Source: 21-14-0-10-47-8 sp966211795
Lineage (GTDB): Bacteria > Bdellovibrionota > Bdellovibrionia > Bdellovibrionales > Bdellovibrionaceae
Direction of reading: 5' to 3'
Assembly: GCA_966211795.1 (NCBI GenBank)
Contig: CBIHNW010000001.1
Coordinates: 124,001-188,000, forward strand
Length of the DNA: 64,000 nt
Position 1 is the first letter of the stretch. Each line of letters starts with the position of its first letter. The position numbers and the translations under genes are program-made. Of this stretch, positions 52,376-63,534 are shown one piece after another. The notes under the pieces were generated by a model. That model did not search any database. It was not told where the DNA came from and worked only from the letters and a program-made list of their open reading frames with translations.

Positions 52376-52914
52376 TTAGCGAAGTTTCGCGCCGATACGC
52401 TCGTGCGCTTTATGATTTGTCCAAGCAAGGTAAAAACCAAGATAAGGTTTTTGCTGAACTGCGCACATTGAAGCAGGCTTTCGAAGCAGACCAAGCGATT
52501 CACGAATTTGTTTCGTCTCCTTTGATTCCGCCAGACCAAAAGATAGCGGCACTCAAGGCGGCTCTTTCAAACAAGGTGAGCGCCGAAGTGACAAACACAT
52601 TGGTGTTGTTGGCCGAGAAAAATCGTCTGGAAATCTTTGCCGAGCTGGTTGCCGCTTTCGAAGCCATCAGTGATGAGGATCATGGCGTAACCCGCGGAAC
52701 GGTTCGTTCGGCGACACCCCTGAGCCCCGAAGCTCGCCAACAGATTGAAGATACGGTTACGAAGGTAACTAAGAAAAAAGTAATCTTAAATTTTACAGAA
52801 GATTCGAAGCTCTTGGGCGGCATGGTTGCCCAGGTTGGCGGCTGGACTTTTGATGACAGTTTAGAAACTCACCTCACTCGCATGAGTGAAGATTTGAACA
52901 GGAGATCACACTAA
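52372..52914 (+). CDS. atpH: ATP synthase F1 subunit delta
   Basis: 180 residues. It opens EVSRRYARALYDLSKQGK, the delta/OSCP start, and ends with the conserved GGMVAQVGGWTFDDSLETHLTRM. Delta links the F1 head with the b stator. It lies between atpF and atpA with a 2 bp gap to atpA. Confidence 0.95.
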   Translation: MISEVSRRYARALYDLSKQGKNQDKVFAELRTLKQAFEADQAIHEFVSSPLIPPDQKIAALKAALSNKVSAEVTNTLVLLAEKNRLEIFAELVAAFEAISDEDHGVTRGTVRSATPLSPEARQQIEDTVTKVTKKKVILNFTEDSKLLGGMVAQVGGWTFDDSLETHLTRMSEDLNRRSH

Positions 52915-52916
52915 TC

Positions 52917-54434
<1,518 letters not shown>

Positions 54435-54443
54435 GAGGGAAGA

Positions 54444-55325
54444 ATGCCAAGTTTAAAGGATATCCGGATTCGGATTGACTCAACCAAGAACACTCAGCAA
54501 ATCACGAAAGCGATGAAGCTGGTGTCTGCAGCGAAGCTCAGAAGAGCTCAGCATCAGATCGTGAACATGCGACCTTATGCGAGCACTTTGTTGAAGCTGA
54601 TCGCCGACATCGCCGTGACGAACCGAGTGACCCATCCTTTGATGGAAGCTCCAGTGGAAACGAAAAAAGTTCTGCTGGTTGTGCTGACATCAGATCGTGG
54701 TCTTTGTGGTGCGTTCAACTCGAACATCAATAAATTTGCTGAAAATTATTATCGTGACCACAAAGGGAAGCTCGAGAAATTGGATTTCCTTTTTGTCGGA
54801 CGTCGCGGAAACGATTACTTCGCTCGTCGCGGGATTAAATCTGTCGAGACGATTTTGAAGCTGGATAAAGACGTTTCTTATGCTTTGGCTTCGAAAGTGG
54901 CCGAGCGTTTGATGCGCGATTATCTGGACGGCCAATATGATGAAATTCGTCTGATCTACAATGAATTCAAATCAGCAATTTCTCAGAAGGTTGTTTCGGA
55001 AACTCTTCTTCCAATCGATGTGTCTCAGAATACGTTCGATGTGAAGAACGCGTTGCCAAGTTTTTCAATGGACATGATCTATGAACCGAATCCTGAAAAG
55101 ATCATCGACCAATTGTTGGTGAAAGCGTTCAGCATTCAGGTTTATCGTTGCATGTGCGAATCGGTCGCGGCCGAGCACGGTGCTCGCATGTCGGCGATGG
55201 AAAACGCGACAAACAACGCAAGAGAGATGATTTCAAAACTGACTCTCACGTACAACAAGCTTCGTCAGGAGAAAATCACGACGGAACTGACGGAAATCGT
55301 GAGCGGTGCGGAGTCTTTGAAGTAA
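54444..55325 (+). CDS. atpG: ATP synthase F1 subunit gamma
   Basis: 293 residues. It starts PSLKDIRIRIDSTKNTQQITKAMKLVSAAKLRRAQ, the long coiled N-terminal helix of gamma, and ends in the matching helix (REMISKLTLTYNKLRQEKITTELTEIVSGAE). It is the rotating shaft. After it comes a 68 bp gap with a hairpin before atpD. Confidence 0.96.
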   Translation: MPSLKDIRIRIDSTKNTQQITKAMKLVSAAKLRRAQHQIVNMRPYASTLLKLIADIAVTNRVTHPLMEAPVETKKVLLVVLTSDRGLCGAFNSNINKFAENYYRDHKGKLEKLDFLFVGRRGNDYFARRGIKSVETILKLDKDVSYALASKVAERLMRDYLDGQYDEIRLIYNEFKSAISQKVVSETLLPIDVSQNTFDVKNALPSFSMDMIYEPNPEKIIDQLLVKAFSIQVYRCMCESVAAEHGARMSAMENATNNAREMISKLTLTYNKLRQEKITTELTEIVSGAESLK

Positions 55326-55346
55326 TTTTTAATTTAATTAAGTTTC

Positions 55347-55369
55347 GGTGGGCCGCGGAAGCGGGCACC
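55347..55369 (+). promoter_or_regulatory. Hairpin upstream of atpD
   Basis: Outer stem GGTG-CACC, inner stem CCGC-GCGG and a GGAA (GNRA-type) tetraloop. It lies in the 68 bp atpG-atpD gap, about 14 bases before the AAGGAG ribosome binding site. Confidence 0.55.
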
Positions 55370-55393
55370 TGCCTCAGGGTGAAGGAGCATTAA

Positions 55394-56797
55394 ATGCAAC
55401 TCGGTAAAGTAAAACAGGTTTTGGGTCCCGTTGTGGACGTAGAGTTCGAAGGTTCAGAGCTTCCTGCGATCAACGCGGCTTTGAAAGTTTCAAACAAATT
55501 CTTGTCTGACAAAGAATACAATCTGACTTTGGAAGTCGCTCAGCACTTGGGTGACTCTGTTGTTCGCACGATCTCTATGGATTCGACCGAAGGTCTGACT
55601 CGTGGTGAAAAAGTGATGAGCACTGGAAACATGATCACAGCCCCCGTTGGTGAAGAAGTCCTTGGACGCATCATCAACGTTATCGGCGAGCCAATCGATG
55701 AAATGGGCCCAGTAACAGCGAAAGAACGCTGGCCAATTCACCGTGCAGCTCCAAAATTCGAAGACCAAGCGATCTCTGCTGAGATGTTGATGACTGGTAT
55801 TAAGGTCGTCGATCTTTTGGCTCCTTACGCAAAGGGTGGAAAGATCGGTCTGTTCGGTGGTGCCGGTGTTGGTAAGACCGTCTTGATCCAAGAATTGATC
55901 CGCAATATCGCGACTGAGCATGGTGGTTACTCGGTATTTGCCGGCGTCGGTGAGCGAACTCGTGAGGGTAACGATCTTTGGCACGAGATGAAAGATTCAG
56001 GCGTTATCGCGAAGACCGCTCTGGTGTTCGGTCAGATGAATGAGCCGCCAGGAGCACGTGCGCGTGTTGCTTTGACCGGTCTGACAGTTGCGGAATACTT
56101 CCGTGACGTTAAAAACCAAGACGTTCTTTTCTTCGTCGACAACATCTTCCGATTTACTCAGGCGGGTTCTGAGGTCTCTGCGTTGTTGGGTCGTATCCCT
56201 TCTGCCGTTGGTTACCAGCCGAACTTGGCGTCTGAAATGGGCGCGATGCAAGAGCGAATTACTTCGACTAAAAAAGGTTCAATCACTTCCGTTCAGGCCG
56301 TTTACGTTCCTGCGGATGACTATACGGATCCAGCTCCTGCAACAACATTTACTCACTTGGATGCAACGACGAACTTGGATCGTGATATCGCTGCTATGGC
56401 GATCTTCCCGGCGGTTCACCCGTTGACTTCAACGTCTCGTTTGCTTGATCCAAACATCGTTGGCGAAGAACATTATAACGTCGCTCGTGGCGTTCAGTCG
56501 ACACTGCAACGTTATCGTGAGCTTCAAGATATCATCGCGATCTTGGGTATGGACGAATTGTCTGAAGAAGATAAATTGGTGGTTGGACGTGCACGTCGTA
56601 TGCAACGTTTCTTGTCTCAGCCATTCTTCGTTGCGGAGCAGTTCACAAACTTGCCAGGCCGCTATGTTGACATCAAAGATACCGTCAAAGGTTTCAAGGA
56701 AATCTTGGAAGGTAAACACGATGCTTTGCCTGAACAAGCTTTCTACATGGTTGGAACAATCGAAGAAGTGATCGAAAAAGCGAAGAAACTTCAGTAA
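55394..56797 (+). CDS. atpD: ATP synthase F1 subunit beta
   Basis: 467 residues. The P-loop is GGAGVGKTVLIQEL at about 156-169. Catalytic blocks GERTREGNDL and DNIFRFTQAGSEVSALLGRIPSA are complete. Beta holds the catalytic sites. AAGGAG precedes the ATG. Confidence 0.97.
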   Translation: MQLGKVKQVLGPVVDVEFEGSELPAINAALKVSNKFLSDKEYNLTLEVAQHLGDSVVRTISMDSTEGLTRGEKVMSTGNMITAPVGEEVLGRIINVIGEPIDEMGPVTAKERWPIHRAAPKFEDQAISAEMLMTGIKVVDLLAPYAKGGKIGLFGGAGVGKTVLIQELIRNIATEHGGYSVFAGVGERTREGNDLWHEMKDSGVIAKTALVFGQMNEPPGARARVALTGLTVAEYFRDVKNQDVLFFVDNIFRFTQAGSEVSALLGRIPSAVGYQPNLASEMGAMQERITSTKKGSITSVQAVYVPADDYTDPAPATTFTHLDATTNLDRDIAAMAIFPAVHPLTSTSRLLDPNIVGEEHYNVARGVQSTLQRYRELQDIIAILGMDELSEEDKLVVGRARRMQRFLSQPFFVAEQFTNLPGRYVDIKDTVKGFKEILEGKHDALPEQAFYMVGTIEEVIEKAKKLQ

Positions 56798-56810
56798 TTT
56801 TTTCGAAGGT

Positions 56811-56837
56811 CAGCGGTCCGCCTGAGCGGGTGGGCTG
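56811..56837 (+). promoter_or_regulatory. Hairpin upstream of atpC
   Basis: Outer stem CAGC-GCTG and inner stem CCGC-GCGG around a CTGA loop, the same build as the hairpin before atpD. It lies before the GGAG ribosome binding site of atpC. Confidence 0.5.
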
Positions 56838-56854
56838 CGGGACTGGAGTGAATG

Positions 56855-57271
56855 ATGTTTAAATTAAATTTTGCGACTCCGGATAAGAAAATCGTAGCGG
56901 ATCAAGAGCTGGATGAGATCACTCTACCGGCGTTCCGTGGCGAGCTGAACATTTTGCCAGGACACTCTCCGTTGGTGACGTCACTGGAAGCGGGAATTTT
57001 GAAATACCGTTTGAAAAACGGCGAATCTCAAAAAATCGCGATCGGTTGGGGTTACTGCCAAGTATCTCCGGAAGGCGTGAATGTATTGGCTGAGACTGCT
57101 GTTGAAGCAGACGAAATCGATACAAAGGTTGTCTCGGATCGTTTGAAAGCTCTGGAATTCAGACTGGCAAATGAATCTTTAGATGATGTGAACTGGGAAC
57201 ATGTTCAGCAAGACATCGCTCGACTGAAGGCCGAATTGAATCTTGTTGGTGGCGATAAGAACACGCACTAA
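56855..57271 (+). CDS. atpC: ATP synthase F1 subunit epsilon
   Basis: 138 residues from the ATG at 56855, with GGAG 6 bases upstream; an ATG 3 bases earlier is possible. The beta-sandwich start is FKLNFATPDKKIVADQEL with GELNILPGHSPLVTSLEAG, and the C-terminal helical hairpin is last. It caps the rotor and tunes ATPase activity. A terminator follows. Confidence 0.95.
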   Translation: MFKLNFATPDKKIVADQELDEITLPAFRGELNILPGHSPLVTSLEAGILKYRLKNGESQKIAIGWGYCQVSPEGVNVLAETAVEADEIDTKVVSDRLKALEFRLANESLDDVNWEHVQQDIARLKAELNLVGGDKNTH

Positions 57272-57305
57272 GCTTCGGAACTAACGAAAGAGACTTATAT
57301 TTAGC

Positions 57306-57339
57306 AAAAGCCCACTCTCAAACAGTGGGCTTTTTTTTT
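57306..57339 (+). terminator. Strong Rho-independent terminator after atpC
   Basis: GCCCACT (57310-57316) with AGTGGGC (57324-57330), 7 base loop, flanked by four A and nine T bases. It ends the F1 operon. Confidence 0.92.
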
Positions 57340-57437
57340 GGCAGGCTGATTCGAATCACTCACATCTGCGAAATCAACAAAAAGGCGTCTCTCCGGATTC
57401 CGCCAAAGTGCTAGGAAATATTTGCCGGGCGGTTTCT

Positions 57438-57462
57438 TTTTAGACTCGACAAGGGTCTAAAA
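57438..57462. promoter_or_regulatory. Dyad upstream of the outer-membrane protein gene
   Basis: TTTTAGAC (57438-57445) and GTCTAAAA (57455-57462), a perfect 8 bp inverted repeat with 9 bases between, about 53 bases upstream of the next gene. It could be an operator. Confidence 0.4.
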
Positions 57463-57514
57463 TCTGGGTCGGGGCGCAGGACAAAAAAAATTCGCAATGA
57501 AATAATTGAGACTG

Positions 57515-58336
57515 ATGAAACGTCCACCAGATTCGGCCTCAAGCCACATAGGTTCATTGGTTCTCTCGATCTTGTTGGCGTTTTGCATTTTTTTGCTCGC
57601 GGTTCAAAGTTTCGCCGCCGTCCCAGATATAGAAGACCTTCCAAAAGACGGAAAAATTGAAGTCGTCTATCCTGCAGATCGCCTGATTCCTTATCGTGAA
57701 CGAAGATCAACTTGGGGTCTGACATTTGCGGTTCAAAATGAACAAATGTATCCGGGAAGTTTTCACTCTCAATTTGATGGATTTGGTTACGATAAAATGT
57801 TTGGCAGCTCGCCAATTAATATCACCCAAGGAGAGCTCGGAGCGAAATACAATTTCAGTGCGGGCTCGCTGAGCGCTGGGGTTGTCGCGGGCGAAGGAAG
57901 CGTTTACGACACGATCATCAGATATCAATATGACGTAGCGACCACCGGGCCCGAAGTGCGACCCGATATTGATTCAGAACTGAAATTGACGAAGAAGGGT
58001 CTTTTCTTCTCTTACATGATGGATGCGCTTTTTCCAGAACCATATGTTGTTCCGTATATCGAAGGACAAATCATTCAGTTTGATTGGAAAGAAAATACGG
58101 TAGGGTCCGAAGGAAAATCCGGATCGACCGAGTTTTCGACGGCTTTTACTTTGGGCGCGTTGATTCAGCTCAACGCTTTGGACCCAATGTCCGCGTTTGA
58201 GGCGCAAAAGAGTTCGGGCTTTGAAAATCTTTACTTTGATATTTTTGTTTCTCAGTACCAGGGATCTTCATCGGGAGACGATCCTGATTTTTCGACCGAG
58301 TTCAATTTTGGCGCAGGTTTGCGCTTCGAATTTTAA
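57515..58336 (+). CDS. Putative outer-membrane beta-barrel protein
   Basis: 273 residues from the ATG at 57515. The first 35 residues are a signal-peptide-like segment with a hydrophobic core (LVLSILLAFCIFLLAVQSFA). The rest alternates polar and hydrophobic residues in beta strands and ends with a terminal phenylalanine (GAGLRFEF), the outer-membrane insertion signal. The family is not recognised. It is convergent with mfd, the stops 2 bp apart, and no terminator is seen. Confidence 0.65.
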   Translation: MKRPPDSASSHIGSLVLSILLAFCIFLLAVQSFAAVPDIEDLPKDGKIEVVYPADRLIPYRERRSTWGLTFAVQNEQMYPGSFHSQFDGFGYDKMFGSSPINITQGELGAKYNFSAGSLSAGVVAGEGSVYDTIIRYQYDVATTGPEVRPDIDSELKLTKKGLFFSYMMDALFPEPYVVPYIEGQIIQFDWKENTVGSEGKSGSTEFSTAFTLGALIQLNALDPMSAFEAQKSSGFENLYFDIFVSQYQGSSSGDDPDFSTEFNFGAGLRFEF

Positions 58337-58338
58337 CG

Positions 58339-61300
58339 TCAGATCAGTTTGATCAAATATTGCAGCTCTTCATACACCGCAGGCCAGCTGAGGTTGTTCA
58401 TCCGAATGTTCAAACGATTGTCCGGAGTGATCGAGTATTTCTTATTTTCCCGCATCGCCAAGGAAATTGCCGTTTCGGGCTTCAGCTTTGTTTTCTCGGA
58501 AAATTTCAGCGAAATATTTTTCAAGCCCGAGCTGATGTCTTTGACACCCAGGTTTCGACACTGGCTTCGAATCAACATCAAGCCCATCAGGTTCAGCGTC
58601 GGCTCAGGAATTTCGCCGAATTGATCCTTCAACTCCTCTTCGATTTTTTCTAAATCTTCGTGAGATTGAATGTCCGCCAAGGCCTTGTAATAAGAAAGGC
58701 GGATGCGGATGTCGCCAATGTACTGCTCTGGAATCATCGCCGGAATTCGCAAGTTGATTTCCGGATCCAGCTCGACATCTTCGGCCGGATCGCCTTTCAA
58801 CTGATGGACGGCTTCATTCAAAAGATCCATGTAAAGCTCGTAGCCGACCGAATTGATGTGGCCTGATTGATCTTCTCCCAAAATATTTCCCGCGCCCCGA
58901 AGCTCGAGATCGTACTGCGCAATTCGGATGCCGCTACCGAGAGCGGTGTTTTCCTGAATGACCTTGAGACGTTCTTGCGCGTCCTTATCCAACTTTTTGT
59001 CGCGTGGTAAGATCAAGTAGCAATAGGCGCGCTGCTTGCTGCGACCCACGCGCCCGCGCAATTGATAAAGCTGCGAAAGGCCCAACATGTGGGCTTGATC
59101 GATAAACATCGTGTTGGCACGGGGAATGTCCATTCCAGATTCGACGATTGTTGTGCAGACAAGCACGTCGATCTCGTGGTTGAAGAAAGCCACCATGGTT
59201 TTTTCAAGCTCTTCTTCATCCATTTGGCCGTGTCCGACCCGGATGCGGGCATGCGGAACAATCTGGCGAATTTCATCGGCGATTCCGTAAATACTTTGCA
59301 CGCGATTGTGAATAAAATAAACCTGACCGCCACGGCTGATTTCGGATTCGATCGCCTTGCGAAGGTTTTCAGCGTCGAATTTAGAGATAAATGTCCGTGT
59401 GGGTAAGCGATCCACCGGTGCCGAGTTGATGATGCTGAGGTCGCGGACTCCCATCAAACTCATGTTCAAGGTTCTGGGAATCGGTGTCGCGGACAAGGTC
59501 AGCGTGTCGACACTGGTTTTGAGTTTTTTGATCTTTTCTTTGTGGGCCACGCCGAATTTCTGCTCTTCATCGACGATCATCAGGCCGAGATTGTTGAACT
59601 CGATATCTTTGCTGAGCAAGCGGTGGGTGCCGATAATGATGTCGACCTTTCCCGCTTTTAGCTCGTTCAAAGTTTTCTTGATGTCGGCATTGGAAACAAA
59701 GCGGTTGAGCTCGCGAATTTCTAAGGGCCATCCGTGAAACCGCTTCTTGAATGTTTCAAAATGTTGGAAAGAAAGAACCGTCGTGGGTGCCAGCACCGCG
59801 ACCTGTTTCCGATTGTGGGCCGCCAAGAACGCGGCTCGCATGGCGACTTCGGTTTTTCCGAAACCGACATCGCCGCAGATCAGGCGATCCATCGGTTTCG
59901 TCGAAGTCATGTCCTTAACAAAATCGCGGATGGCACGCAGCTGATCCTCGGTCTCGTCAAATGGAAATGCCGTTTCAAAAGCGGCAAAGTCATCCTCGTG
60001 AATTTCAAACGCCGGCCGGTGCATCTCTGCGCGCTTGGCGTAAAGTTGCAAAAGATCTGCGGCCAGGTCGCGAAGATGACCTTTGACCTTTGACTTTGTT
60101 TTTTCCCACCCGGGTCCGCCCAGCTTATCCAAAACAGTCGTGGCGGCTGCGCCTGAATAACGTTGCAGCTGGCCCACGCGGTAGACGGGAAGATACAATT
60201 TATCTTTATCTTTGTAGCCGACCTGGATGAATTCGGATTCAACGCCGCCGATATTCATCACGCGAAGACCTTCGTAAACGCCCACACCGTGGCGAACGTG
60301 CACGACGCAATCGCCGGGTTTTAAATCTCCGAACGATAAACGTTTGGCCTGTTTTTGAAAATCTTCAGATGCCGAGTAATCACGAACGCGTTGTTTTTTT
60401 CCAAGCAGATCTTCGTCTCGCAAAAAGACGATGCGATCTTCGGCGATGCGAACGCTTTCGGGCAGGACGCGCAGAATGACTTGTAAGGTGCGGCTTTGGC
60501 TATCCTGCTGCTCGTACCAAGTTTGCCATCTTTCATCACCGGGCTCGGCAATCTGCACCGACCAGTCGATCTTTTCTAACAACAACTTCAGACGCTCGGC
60601 CTGACTTTTGTTTTTCACCGCCACAAAAATGCGATAATGGTCATCTTTCCAGGCAGTCAGCTTGTTGCGTAAGGACCCCAGCCAAATGTCGCTTCCTGGG
60701 GTTTGTGATTGCAAAGGATTCGAAAGATCTAAGACGTTTTGCGTGAGGTAAGAAATCCGTTGCACCTCTCGGGACGAATTTTCATCAACTGCCTCGGTTT
60801 CGATATTCGAAAATTCAAAGAAGCGACTGTCGTCTGGCCACTGAAGGCTGTCCAGGCTTTGGAAAAATGCTTCGAGCGGTGGACGAACAACGTGTCGGGT
60901 GGACGCATTAAAATCGGATTTCATCTCGCTGAGCAGTTGATCGGATTCACGCGCGATGCTGATCGGATCCAAAAGCCAGATATTCAGCGATGAAGAGAAA
61001 TGATCGAGAGGCGAATCAAGCTGCGGGTAGAAAAAAGGTAACAGAAAATCAAAACCGGTTGTCAGCTGTTTGCGGGAAAGGGCGCGAAGCATTTCCTCGG
61101 CCTCTGACTTTTCGACATCGCGATCGATCCACGAGGCACGAAAACGGTCTAGCATGGGCTCTAAAACCTCATCTTCGAAAAGTGCTTCGCGACACGGGAT
61201 CAAATGAAAGGACTGAATTTCATTTTGGGACCTTTGGTCCGCCGTCGAGAAAAAACGCAGGGTTTCAATCGTTTCCCCAAAAAGTTCAATTCGGACGGGC

Positions 61301-61920
61301 TGATCGTGAGCCGGTGAGAAAATATCGACGATTCCGCCACGCATAGAATATTGGCCGACATCTTCAACCAGCGGGGATGATTGGTATCCTATTTTTGCCA
61401 AAAAACCGTGCAGGTCCTCTGGTAGGTCAGATCCTTTTTTGAAGTGGAACGAGTTTTTCTTCAAAACCGAAAAGGGAATTGTCTTTTGCAGTAGCGAAGC
61501 GATCGGCGCGATCAAGATGTCGCCGGGTCGCGAATCTTGAGCGCGTGCTAAAAAGCGCAGCCGGTTTGAAGTGTTCTGCATTCGTGGATCGAGAGTCGAA
61601 TAAGGAGAGACATCAAAATTGCTTAGAATCAGAGCATCTCGCGAAGAGTCGAAGAACTGCAGTGCTTGTTGAAAACGATTGGCGTCAGCCAAACCAGAAG
61701 TTACAACCAAGTGCGGCAACTTATTTATTTTACTGTGATTTGAGCTAGACAGAAAAAGGGCTAAAAAGCTTGGCGATGAAGTTCCCGTCACCAACAAACG
61801 CTTGCGTCCCAGATCCAACTCGCGCTCGAAAATGGTTTCAAGGTGAAGGTTCAAATTTTCAGCAGAATGCGAAGTCTTCATCGGTGAATGATCATGCCAG
61901 AAATGAAAGGCCCAAGCCAT
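58339..61920 (-). CDS. mfd: Transcription-repair coupling factor Mfd
   Basis: 1193 residues. The N-terminal UvrB-like part, an RNA-polymerase-binding (CarD-like) domain near the middle with GDCVVHVRHGVGVYEGL, and the SF2 motor with GDVGFGKTEVAMR and DEEQKFG are in order. Mfd removes stalled RNA polymerase and recruits UvrA. The chosen start at 61920 lies close to the nuo start; an ATG at 61881 is also possible. It reads towards the origin and so meets the replication fork head-on. Confidence 0.95.
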   Translation of the reverse strand: MAWAFHFWHDHSPMKTSHSAENLNLHLETIFERELDLGRKRLLVTGTSSPSFLALFLSSSNHSKINKLPHLVVTSGLADANRFQQALQFFDSSRDALILSNFDVSPYSTLDPRMQNTSNRLRFLARAQDSRPGDILIAPIASLLQKTIPFSVLKKNSFHFKKGSDLPEDLHGFLAKIGYQSSPLVEDVGQYSMRGGIVDIFSPAHDQPVRIELFGETIETLRFFSTADQRSQNEIQSFHLIPCREALFEDEVLEPMLDRFRASWIDRDVEKSEAEEMLRALSRKQLTTGFDFLLPFFYPQLDSPLDHFSSSLNIWLLDPISIARESDQLLSEMKSDFNASTRHVVRPPLEAFFQSLDSLQWPDDSRFFEFSNIETEAVDENSSREVQRISYLTQNVLDLSNPLQSQTPGSDIWLGSLRNKLTAWKDDHYRIFVAVKNKSQAERLKLLLEKIDWSVQIAEPGDERWQTWYEQQDSQSRTLQVILRVLPESVRIAEDRIVFLRDEDLLGKKQRVRDYSASEDFQKQAKRLSFGDLKPGDCVVHVRHGVGVYEGLRVMNIGGVESEFIQVGYKDKDKLYLPVYRVGQLQRYSGAAATTVLDKLGGPGWEKTKSKVKGHLRDLAADLLQLYAKRAEMHRPAFEIHEDDFAAFETAFPFDETEDQLRAIRDFVKDMTSTKPMDRLICGDVGFGKTEVAMRAAFLAAHNRKQVAVLAPTTVLSFQHFETFKKRFHGWPLEIRELNRFVSNADIKKTLNELKAGKVDIIIGTHRLLSKDIEFNNLGLMIVDEEQKFGVAHKEKIKKLKTSVDTLTLSATPIPRTLNMSLMGVRDLSIINSAPVDRLPTRTFISKFDAENLRKAIESEISRGGQVYFIHNRVQSIYGIADEIRQIVPHARIRVGHGQMDEEELEKTMVAFFNHEIDVLVCTTIVESGMDIPRANTMFIDQAHMLGLSQLYQLRGRVGRSKQRAYCYLILPRDKKLDKDAQERLKVIQENTALGSGIRIAQYDLELRGAGNILGEDQSGHINSVGYELYMDLLNEAVHQLKGDPAEDVELDPEINLRIPAMIPEQYIGDIRIRLSYYKALADIQSHEDLEKIEEELKDQFGEIPEPTLNLMGLMLIRSQCRNLGVKDISSGLKNISLKFSEKTKLKPETAISLAMRENKKYSITPDNRLNIRMNNLSWPAVYEELQYLIKLI

Positions 61921-62007
61921 TCATAATTCTTGGAAAACACTGGGGTAAATAGTACAGTCGAAAACGCGATTGCAACCTTAGATCTCGCAGCAGGAGGGTC
62001 CTACCGT

Positions 62008-62373
62008 ATGCCTTTGGGTGGAATTCTATTTATCGCCATATTTGTTACGCTATTCGGCTGTCTTCTTTTATTCTTAGCTTCGAAGCTGGGACGTCGCAGT
62101 TACGACCCCGTTAAATTCGAAACTTACGAATGCGGAATTCCAGTTCAAGAAAAGAAGGATACTAAAATTTCGGTCAAATTTTATCTGACCGCGATCTTGT
62201 TTATCATCTTCGATATCGAAATCATTTTCATGTATCCATGGGCGACTACCTTCCGAGATTTTATTTCTTCGGGTCAGGGTTTGTTCGTTTTGATTTCAAT
62301 GATGGTCTTTCTGGCCGTCTTCATTTTCGGATTGTTTTGGGAAGTAAAATCCAAAGCTTTGGAGTGGGATTAA
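62008..62373 (+). CDS. nuoA: NADH-quinone oxidoreductase subunit A
   Basis: 121 residues from the ATG at 62008, preceded by an AGGAGG 10 bases upstream. The frame is open back to a TTG at 61930, but the shorter form matches the usual length. Three hydrophobic helices are present with the family blocks YDPVKFETYECGIPV and RFYLTAILFIIFDIE (here KFYLTAILFIIFDIE). It is a membrane subunit of complex I. Confidence 0.92.
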   Translation: MPLGGILFIAIFVTLFGCLLLFLASKLGRRSYDPVKFETYECGIPVQEKKDTKISVKFYLTAILFIIFDIEIIFMYPWATTFRDFISSGQGLFVLISMMVFLAVFIFGLFWEVKSKALEWD

Positions 62374-62376
62374 TCC

Positions 62377-63525
62377 ATGGGTCACGATTCATTTCAAATT
62401 GCAGTCAATTGCATCAAGCTTGTCGTCGTTTTCTTGATGATGGTGCAAGCAGTACCGATCTTGGTGTGGCTTGAGCGCCGTGGTTCGGCTTTTATCCAGA
62501 ACCGCTTTGGTCCAAACCGCGTCGGCCCCTTGGGACTGATGCAGCTTTTGGCGGATGCCGTAAAGTTTCTTTTCAAAGAAGAATTCTTTCCGGCAAATGG
62601 TGTGAAGCTTTTGTACTATGCGGCTCCCGTAGCGGCGTTGGTTCCGGCAACTTTGGCGTTTGCGGCGATTCCGCTTTCGGCTCCGGTTCATGTCGATGCA
62701 TTTGAAATGTTTGGTCAGAGCTGGGGTCCTTACACATTTCTTTGGCAGGGTTTCGAAATCAATGTCGGAATCGTGTACATCCTGGGTGTTTCGTCTTTGG
62801 CGGCTTATTCAATTTTGATGGCGGGCTGGGGATCGGGAAATAAATATTCTTTGCTCGGTGCTTTGCGGGCCAGCGCCCAAATCATCAGTTACGAATTGGC
62901 ATTGGGCCTTTCCATTGTCGGCGTCATCTTGATGTATGGAACTTTCAATCTGACGGACATGATTGCGGCACAAGAAGGCCTGATGAATTTTAAATTCATG
63001 GGTCACGAAATCGGAATCGGTCTGCCAAATTGGGGAATTTTCTATCAGCCCTTAGCGGCGATCATTTTCTTCGCGGCGACTTTCGCCGAATCAAATCGTC
63101 TGCCGTTTGACTTGGCCGAAGGTGAAGCCGAACTGGTTGCGGGTTTCCACGTTGAGTACGGCGGATTCAAAATGCTTCTGTTTTTCATCGGCGAGTATGG
63201 TCACATGATGGTGGCGTCGGGCCTGATGATCACTTTCTTCTTCGGTGGCTGGCACATTCCTTACTGGCCTTACGAAAGCGTTCTGGCTTGGGCGCAGGGT
63301 GTGGCCTCGACGGCAACCGGTGCGAATCTGTTAACCGGCCTGATTCACTTTGTCGTTTGGATGCTCAAGTTCGCTATCTTTTTGTGGATTTTCATCCAGG
63401 TTCGATGGACATTGCCACGCTTTCGTTACGATCAGCTGATGGATTTGGGTTGGAAAACAATGCTGCCATGGGCGCTTTTCAATACGATTTTAACCGCGAT
63501 TGTGATTTTCGTCGCTCACAGCTAG
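62377..63525 (+). CDS. nuoH: NADH-quinone oxidoreductase subunit H
   Basis: 382 residues. It opens with PILVWLERRGSAFIQNRFGPNRVGP, the NuoH signature, and has eight or more helices. The quinone-chamber block is ESNRLPFDLAEGEAELVAGFHVEYGG. NuoH links the peripheral arm with the proton-pumping membrane arm. Here it directly follows nuoA, without the usual subunits B to G and I. Confidence 0.95.
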   Translation: MGHDSFQIAVNCIKLVVVFLMMVQAVPILVWLERRGSAFIQNRFGPNRVGPLGLMQLLADAVKFLFKEEFFPANGVKLLYYAAPVAALVPATLAFAAIPLSAPVHVDAFEMFGQSWGPYTFLWQGFEINVGIVYILGVSSLAAYSILMAGWGSGNKYSLLGALRASAQIISYELALGLSIVGVILMYGTFNLTDMIAAQEGLMNFKFMGHEIGIGLPNWGIFYQPLAAIIFFAATFAESNRLPFDLAEGEAELVAGFHVEYGGFKMLLFFIGEYGHMMVASGLMITFFFGGWHIPYWPYESVLAWAQGVASTATGANLLTGLIHFVVWMLKFAIFLWIFIQVRWTLPRFRYDQLMDLGWKTMLPWALFNTILTAIVIFVAHS

Positions 63526-63534
63526 GAGAACAAA

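Noticed and set aside
57340..57365. GATTCGAATC, resembling a tRNA T-loop
   Set aside because: No acceptor or anticodon arms can be folded around it.
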